This document shows positions 8,801 through 12,238 of a DNA stretch of 12,238 nt, piece after piece. Every line of letters starts with the position of its first letter. Within the stretch, counting starts at the first letter, position 1. A program made the translations under genes and the position numbers. The notes under the pieces are model-generated. The model saw only the letters and a list, made by a program, of their open reading frames with translations. It did not search any database and had not been told where the DNA came from. The stretch spans positions 1 to 12,238 of the forward strand of contig JAUUZB010000026.1 of assembly GCA_030590185.1 (NCBI GenBank), read 5' to 3'. This stretch comes from Deltaproteobacteria bacterium. Lineage in GTDB: Bacteria; Myxococcota; XYA12-FULL-58-9; JAUUZB01.

Positions 8801-9134
8801 CTATGTCGATCTCGATGTAGCCCTCGGGCCGGCCAGCCTGGTCGCCTCACGCGACCCAACGCCCTTTGATCAGACTGGCCACGGCCTGGCGCGCAGCCCC
8901 GACCGGCGCTACTTCATCAGCCTGCGCCAGCTCACCCCCGAGCTCTATAGTTGGGATCCCACCGCCGAGCCCCTGGTGCTCGATCTCGGCGTGCCGACCA
9001 GCTTCAGCACATCTGGCAAATCGGTGACGGTCAGCGACTCGGGTCATTTGATCCTGATCCTCGAGCCCAACGTGATCGCCCCCGAGAAGCTCGAGGTGAT
9101 CTACTTCCCAATGTCTCGAGCGGGTCTGGATTAG
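5892..9134 (+). CDS. Large surface lipoprotein with degenerate thrombospondin-type-3 calcium motif
   Basis: This is a 1080-residue protein. The N-terminus MRYALLNSIVFLAAC is a short lipoprotein signal with lipobox L12-A13-A14-C15, so the mature protein should be lipid-anchored. Residues 173-194 (D-F-D-L-D-A-D-R-L-D-N-L-T-E-L ... G-T-D-P-C) match the thrombospondin type 3 pattern D.D.D.L.N..E...GTDPC, a calcium-binding motif common in bacterial surface proteins. Residues about 196-640 are rich in beta strands and look like several immunoglobulin- or cadherin-like sandwiches (for example TVSLEVSDGSEGVELPF). From about 645 to the end, short blades with D-G-T-Y-Y and VHLHRLRF patterns suggest a beta-propeller; this part is inferred from pattern only. 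No catalytic motif was recognised. It is the last gene of the four-gene run and is followed by a hairpin. It could be a surface adhesin or the lipid-anchored partner of the upstream exported proteins. Confidence 0.85.
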   Translation: MRYALLNSIVFLAACSPGTQPEPLRLRAPTRISQPANSTNATLCAELDVTFTFGLASGSASPVFDGEALQPKPGETCAWTVPAREHVAAGTYDLIASFQSSAEHPSCDEPVIAGVFLLLDVSFPFDESFPGFVDELFFSGLPGEIDRVPIPDGQDGDDVRQRYRDALENLAIDFDLDADRLDNLTELAVGTDPCAVTLPPTVSLEVSDGSEGVELPFSVTLDLSGNPIGGFGLLVTIGHVNDLSAVAGIYTSTEIRITTLASAPAELSVDPAPGSVPRELWELSLPNTVSDLTWELGFRPDEPFIGVLTFAAEVTDVSGSPINGTRVSREVTIANLPDPIRLMLGQRNEGDPPSSAGDFVPGDSVSFAELFEGRNPSPPPENNLRTLWDFYLADDDFPASVALGPASWQPAIGVGDSGLALEIVDHDTHWTLSWLQPGASGGPDLVGPDNDLWLNQPPGGYDQSIDLWLAAGTAPFASVSLTVRVAPPLNDPGLLSAPSIGEQSLPSVAFAEHVARAHFFDPDRISGLAPSCELVIDHDPCTVSPFDSITCLAEPILGRAGFDGEWSINLGLVPAAFYETNCGTEPSFEVTLRVTDVQPVGATNGSLTISTSFTFVTGGVLASVGTYTGGPAAPPVETEISDTYGPAVIHGPSRLAIVSLVLDDPVNGSDERVFLVDLAEPGPSLIHEFPIGELCIMNPVDFPRENGVAWEGDPDGHFLVIGRRTTSGTDCNFGDELAVLLVDVDGSGQIHTTSYPISGPDIDCPTASPPYVVVADDGTYYLACYNAQGLHRITLNGDTVSIDLETLPAEILSSASHNLASLTDGSGNEWLVWPAEASAGAGIVDLTLHLFDLGTFDGIPGGFAPVDYYVGVVDTAGILDHAEDPHRHDFVFMTWFEDQVEPTIDGVHLHRLRFAGPSPVLEPTVAFFPDAIHTGGASHPSRLLLREYAGEPPAEADLVLAMQEELSPVTYVDLDVALGPASLVASRDPTPFDQTGHGLARSPDRRYFISLRQLTPELYSWDPTAEPLVLDLGVPTSFSTSGKSVTVSDSGHLILILEPNVIAPEKLEVIYFPMSRAGLD

Positions 9135-9135
9135 A

Positions 9136-9172
9136 AGCCCGTAGTGCCTGGCACTGCCAGGAGGCTACGGCT
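9136..9172 (+). terminator. Bulged hairpin after the lipoprotein gene, probable terminator
   Basis: The outer stem pairs AGCC/GTAG (9136-9144, with C9140 bulged) with CTACGGCT (9165-9172). The inner stem pairs CCTGGC (9147-9152) with GCCAGG (9156-9161) around a 3-base loop. The hairpin begins 2 bases after the TAG stop. No T-run follows, so it may end transcription only partly, or mainly protect the 3' end of the mRNA. It has no coding role. Confidence 0.55.
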
Positions 9173-9180
9173 CTCGAGCA

Positions 9181-9217
9181 TAGACGCCGTCCGTTCGGCC
9201 GTGTCATAAGAGCGGCG
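9181..9217 (+). promoter_or_regulatory. Possible promoter giving a leaderless transcript for the FHA gene
   Basis: TAGACG (9181-9186) and CATAAG (9205-9210) are 18 bases apart and each match the sigma70 consensus hexamers at 4 of 6 positions. Transcription would start about 7 bases after the -10 box, at or very near the GTG start at 9217. This is weak evidence, helped by the near absence of a Shine-Dalgarno and the hairpin just upstream. Confidence 0.3.
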
Positions 9218-10431
9218 TGCCGGTCGAGATCGTCGACATCGAAGCATCGACCCCCTTCGCGATCACCCGCGAGAGCGTTCTGGGTCGCCTCGGCGGGGAG
9301 AACGACATCGCCGTCGACGACCCCGAGGTGTCCGCACGACACGCGCGTATCTTTCCCCGCGACGACGGCTGGTTCTTGGAGGATCTCACCTCCGCCAACG
9401 GCACCTTCATCAACGACCTGGAGATCGACCAGCCGGTGGAGCTCGTCGCTGGGATGCGCTTTGCCCTGTGCGAGCGCTGGTTCGAGGTCGTCCGGGTGTC
9501 GGCAGACCCGGCGCCAGCCACGGCTACCGGCGAGGCGGCGGCTGCCGGCGGTCCAGGGGCGCCACCACGGCCGGTCGTGCTCCCACTCGCCGCGACCACC
9601 AAGCGAGAGAGCCGCTCACCCCTGTGGCGCAAACGCGTCCAACCAGCCCTCGCCGCCCGGGATCCGCTGTTGACCTACCTGGTCCGGGCCCTCGCCGGGG
9701 CGTTCATCTTCTACATCGTCGCCATACCAACGGTTCTCGTCAATCCCATCGGCAACCTGCGCCGGGGGATCAACGACAAACCGATCGATGCCTTTGGCCC
9801 CCGCACCCTGATCGCCTTCGCCTTGCCCCCCTTGATGTTGGGTGTCTTGCTCGCCTCGGGCCCGGGCCTCGTCATCTCCATCATCGATGGCACCTTCAAC
9901 CCGCGCGCCATCCTGCCGCTGCTCATCCAACTCGTGGCGGTCACCATGGTTGCGGTGATCGTCGGCTTTGGCTTCCACCCGGTCGTGAGTTGGTTGGTGG
10001 CCTCACTCGATGGCAAGTCGGACAACCAGTCACGCAGCAACTACTTCGTCACCCTCTTCACCGTGGTTCCCTTCCTGTTCGTGGGCCCGGGTGTCGCTGC
10101 CACGGTGGCGGGTGTCTCCCTGCCCTTCATCGCCGCCCTGTCTCACCTGGTGATGTTGTTGGCCGTGTTGCTGGTCCTGTATGTCACCTACGCCTGGTTC
10201 GTGGCTTTTGGCGTGAGCCGCGGGGCATCGAAGGCCATTCTGATCGTGATGGGCGCGAGTCTGGTTGGCGTAACCTTCCCGTTGGTCGACGTGGCGCAAC
10301 GCGGACTCGCTCAGCTTCGTGCTGAGAACGACTCTCCGGCCGGGGCGCACAATGGCGCACAACAGGAAGCTGGCGAGGCTCCCGATGGGGAACCACCGGG
10401 ACGGATCGACGACCCCGTCGAGGCCCCATGA
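9217..10431 (+). CDS. FHA domain protein with Yip1-like multi-helix membrane domain
   Basis: This is a 404-residue protein. Residues about 1-95 form a forkhead-associated (FHA) domain, the module that binds phosphothreonine peptides. The key positions are all present: G-R in VLGRLGG, S-A-R-H in VSARHARI, and N-G-T in SANGTFIND. After a linker rich in Ala and Pro (about 100-150), six hydrophobic segments lie at about 152-172, 197-224, 232-256, 277-300, 302-332 and 340-357. Their layout, with a conserved NPIGN-type turn, resembles bacterial Yip1-family membrane proteins. The C-terminal tail is acidic and polar. The start is GTG: an in-frame TAG at 9181 bounds the frame, no other start codon lies between them, and a later start would break the FHA domain. 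The FHA domain is expected in the cytoplasm, where it could read Ser/Thr kinase signals at the membrane. The stop overlaps an ATG of the next frame (ATGA at 10428). Confidence 0.87.
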   Translation: MPVEIVDIEASTPFAITRESVLGRLGGENDIAVDDPEVSARHARIFPRDDGWFLEDLTSANGTFINDLEIDQPVELVAGMRFALCERWFEVVRVSADPAPATATGEAAAAGGPGAPPRPVVLPLAATTKRESRSPLWRKRVQPALAARDPLLTYLVRALAGAFIFYIVAIPTVLVNPIGNLRRGINDKPIDAFGPRTLIAFALPPLMLGVLLASGPGLVISIIDGTFNPRAILPLLIQLVAVTMVAVIVGFGFHPVVSWLVASLDGKSDNQSRSNYFVTLFTVVPFLFVGPGVAATVAGVSLPFIAALSHLVMLLAVLLVLYVTYAWFVAFGVSRGASKAILIVMGASLVGVTFPLVDVAQRGLAQLRAENDSPAGAHNGAQQEAGEAPDGEPPGRIDDPVEAP

Positions 10432-10441
10432 CCTCCCCTAA

Positions 10442-10470
10442 TTGCGGTGCCTCGTACCGTGGGCTAGCAT
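10442..10470 (+). promoter_or_regulatory. Candidate sigma70-type promoter for the CotH-family gene
   Basis: TTGCGG (10442-10447) and TAGCAT (10465-10470) are separated by exactly 17 bases. The -10 box matches consensus at 4 of 6 positions and the -35 box at 3. It would start transcription around 10476-10478, leaving a leader of about 32 bases with AAGGGG before the ATG at 10509. The GGGCTAGCAT context resembles -10 regions I associate with high-GC deltaproteobacterial genes; that association is from memory. This supports a separate start for the kinase-like gene. Confidence 0.5.
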
Positions 10471-10493
10471 CAAGACTCGGCCGACAGACGAGC

Positions 10494-10500
10494 GAAGGGG
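10494..10500 (+). promoter_or_regulatory. Ribosome binding site deciding the 10509 start
   Basis: GAAGGGG ends 8 bases before the ATG at 10509, which opens directly into a signal peptide. The alternative ATG at 10428 overlaps the FHA stop, but it would add 27 polar residues in front of that signal and so is less likely. Confidence 0.65.
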
Positions 10501-10508
10501 CATTGCCG

Positions 10509-12194
10509 ATGCGGGATTGGCGACATTGGGCGCACTGGGGGATGGTCCTAACAGCGGCGACGGCCTGGGCCTGCAACACCTCGCCGGCCGAGCCAGACCC
10601 CAACGGCGATGCCCCAGCAGCAACGGAGCCCGACTACGATCTGGTCTTCGATGCGACCCAGGTCTTTCGCTACGAGCTCGATATCCCAGCGGCGACCTGG
10701 GAGGCGATGCTGCTCGATCCCCTCTCCGACGACTACCACGAAGCGACCTTCACCTGGGGGGACGAGGTCTACGAACCCGTGGGCGTTCGGTTCAAGGGCA
10801 ACTCCAGCCGCTGGACCGTCGCGAGCACGGACAGCACCCGTTTCTCGTTCAAGGTCAAGTTCGCTGAGTACGTGGCGGGACAGACCTTCCATGGCCTCAA
10901 GAAGCTCAACCTCCACAATCAGATGGGGGATCCGAGCTTCATGCGGGAACGTTTGTCCTATCCCGCCTTTGCCGACGTCGGCGTCCCGGCGAGTCGGGTG
11001 GCCTACGTGGAGCTGTTCCTCAACGGCGAGTATCACGGGCTGTACACCAGCGTTCAACAGGTCAACAAACCGTTCCTGCGCGAGTGGCTAGGGAACGACG
11101 AGGGCAACCTCTATAAGCCCGAGCCGGGCGACCTCACCTACCAAGGTGAGACCATCGACGACTACGGCCATGTGGACAGCACCGGCGTCGAGGCCTACGA
11201 GCTCAAGACCAATGAAGATCTGGCCGACTACTCCGGCCTGCTGCACTTCATCGACGTGCTCGACAACACGCCGGACATCGAATTCGAAGCGGCCATCGCC
11301 GAGGTCTTCGAGGTCGAGTTGTTCTTGAAGTGGCTGGCGGCCAACACCCTGATGGTCGCCCTCGACAGCTACGCCGGCAGCATCGCCCACAACTATTACC
11401 TCTACGACAACCCGGAGACCGGCCGCTTCGTCTACATCCCGTGGGATTTGAACGGTTCCTTCGGCACCTTCTCCTGCGGTGGTCTGAGCTTCGATGAACG
11501 GATACGCCTGAACATCGACATCCCATTTTGCACCCGACCGATGGGCGCCCCGGGCTCGCTCCTCGATCAGCGGCCCTTGATCGCCCGGATCCTGGCGGTG
11601 GCTGCCTACGAGACTCGCTACCGCGAGCTCCTCGCGGAATACGTCGACGGGCGCTTGTCAGAGGCCACCGTCGACGCCGCCATCGACCAGTGGCACCTGT
11701 TGATCGACGACTATGTTCGCGACGACCCGACCAAGTTCTTCACCTACGACGAGTACCTGCTCAACCTCGACAGCGAGGCCGCCGGCCGCTTTGGCCTGCG
11801 CTCCTTCAACGCGGATCGCAACGCCTACGTGCGTGCCTCCCTCGACGGTAGCCTGGTGACGGTATGCGGCGATGGCTTCTGCGATTCCGATGAGGAGTGT
11901 GAGGTCGACTGTGACCCCTCCGCCACTTGCCCGGCGTGCTTTGAACACGACGCTATCCTGCAGCGCTGCATCCCGAGTTGCGCCGCCCCGTGCACCTGCC
12001 CGATCGACGCGCCGTTTGTTCTGATCTGCGAGCCGGTTCGTGAGGTCTGTGTCCCGGAGCCGCCCGAGTGCAATTGCGACCCGGACCAGGTCTGTACGCC
12101 GATGGGTGATTGTGTCCCAAAATGCATCACGGACACGAGCTGCCCACCGGTCGTACCCATCTGCGACACCTCCACCGGGCTCTGTCACCAGTAG
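10509..12194 (+). CDS. Exported CotH-family kinase-like protein with Cys-rich C-terminal tail
   Basis: This is a 561-residue protein. Residues 1-21 form a signal peptide followed by Cys22 in an atypical lipobox (A-W-A-C), so it may be a lipoprotein. Residues about 43-450 match the CotH family, atypical protein kinases known from Bacillus spore coat protein phosphorylation. Recognisable blocks are G92-V-R-F-K-G-N-S-S, then KKLNLHN...D.SFMRERL, VELFLNGEYHGLY, D286-S-Y ... H294-N-Y-Y-L-Y, and IP-W312-D313-L-N. The DSY...HNYYLY and PWDLN blocks are where CotH proteins carry their catalytic and metal-binding acidic residues, so activity is plausible. Residues 453-561 hold 20 cysteines, beginning CGDGFCDSDEECEVDC, and are probably disulfide-bonded outside the cytoplasm. 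It follows the FHA gene and has its own likely promoter. The substrate is unknown, as is how an exported kinase would obtain ATP. Confidence 0.85.
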   Translation: MRDWRHWAHWGMVLTAATAWACNTSPAEPDPNGDAPAATEPDYDLVFDATQVFRYELDIPAATWEAMLLDPLSDDYHEATFTWGDEVYEPVGVRFKGNSSRWTVASTDSTRFSFKVKFAEYVAGQTFHGLKKLNLHNQMGDPSFMRERLSYPAFADVGVPASRVAYVELFLNGEYHGLYTSVQQVNKPFLREWLGNDEGNLYKPEPGDLTYQGETIDDYGHVDSTGVEAYELKTNEDLADYSGLLHFIDVLDNTPDIEFEAAIAEVFEVELFLKWLAANTLMVALDSYAGSIAHNYYLYDNPETGRFVYIPWDLNGSFGTFSCGGLSFDERIRLNIDIPFCTRPMGAPGSLLDQRPLIARILAVAAYETRYRELLAEYVDGRLSEATVDAAIDQWHLLIDDYVRDDPTKFFTYDEYLLNLDSEAAGRFGLRSFNADRNAYVRASLDGSLVTVCGDGFCDSDEECEVDCDPSATCPACFEHDAILQRCIPSCAAPCTCPIDAPFVLICEPVREVCVPEPPECNCDPDQVCTPMGDCVPKCITDTSCPPVVPICDTSTGLCHQ

Positions 12195-12198
12195 CGGG

Positions 12199-12219
12199 CT
12201 GATCCCGACGCCGGGTCAG
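12199..12219 (+). terminator. Bulged hairpin after the CotH-family gene, probable terminator
   Basis: CTGA (12199-12202), a bulged T, and CCCG (12204-12207) pair with CGGG (12212-12215) and TCAG (12216-12219) around a 4-base loop. It begins 4 bases after the TAG stop. No T-run follows. The remaining bases to 12238 show no gene. Confidence 0.45.
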
Positions 12220-12238
12220 GAATCCGTCAGCGGTGCTC

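Noticed and set aside
9135..9216. Small RNA or riboswitch in the 82-base gap
   Set aside because: The hairpin is fully explained as a gene-end structure, and no conserved RNA motif could be recognised.
9468..10325. 285-codon + strand open frame inside the FHA gene
   Set aside because: It is a +1 frame shadow rich in Arg/Pro/His; the FHA and membrane segments are in the other frame.

Overview
The window looks like chromosomal DNA from a high-GC Gram-negative bacterium, most likely a member of the Myxococcota (myxobacteria and relatives). This is an inference. It rests on the strong G/C bias at third codon positions, exported proteins built from RCC1, Kelch, PEGA and CsgG-like modules, an FHA protein, a CotH-like kinase with a Cys-rich tail, and an LxxC-type lipobox. 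No rRNA, tRNA, CRISPR, insertion sequence or phage gene was seen. All six genes lie on the + strand and almost every base is coding; no gene-free stretch exceeds 90 bases.

Region 1 (1-9134) is a tight four-gene run: (a) the 3' part of a very large RCC1-Kelch double-propeller protein, (b) an SH3b / CsgG-like / PEGA / two-helix protein, (c) a protein with two CsgG-like domains, a PEGA domain and a C-terminal helix, and (d) a 1080-residue lipoprotein with a degenerate thrombospondin-type-3 calcium motif and a probable C-terminal beta-propeller. Genes a and b overlap by ATGA behind a strong Shine-Dalgarno, b and c are 44 bases apart, and c and d are 4 bases apart, so they are probably one transcript. 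A strong bulged hairpin directly after gene d probably ends it. All four products appear to act outside the cytoplasm, and none contains an enzyme domain I recognise. The set looks like a cell-envelope or surface assembly of unknown job.

Region 2 (9173-12238) holds an FHA-plus-membrane (Yip1-like) protein that starts at GTG with hardly any Shine-Dalgarno, possibly from a leaderless transcript. It is followed by a CotH-family kinase-like exported protein with a 20-cysteine tail. The CotH gene has its own plausible sigma70-type promoter (TTGCGG-N17-TAGCAT) and ribosome binding site inside or just after the end of the FHA gene. A second bulged hairpin follows it. A phosphopeptide-recognition domain next to a kinase-fold protein hints at a phosphorylation theme. 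However, FHA is expected in the cytoplasm and CotH here outside it, so direct partnership is not shown.

The best candidates for something undescribed are the operon of region 1 as a unit, the four-cysteine version of the RCC1 repeat, the Cys-pair CsgG-like domain used three times in two adjacent genes, and the exported CotH next to FHA-Yip1.
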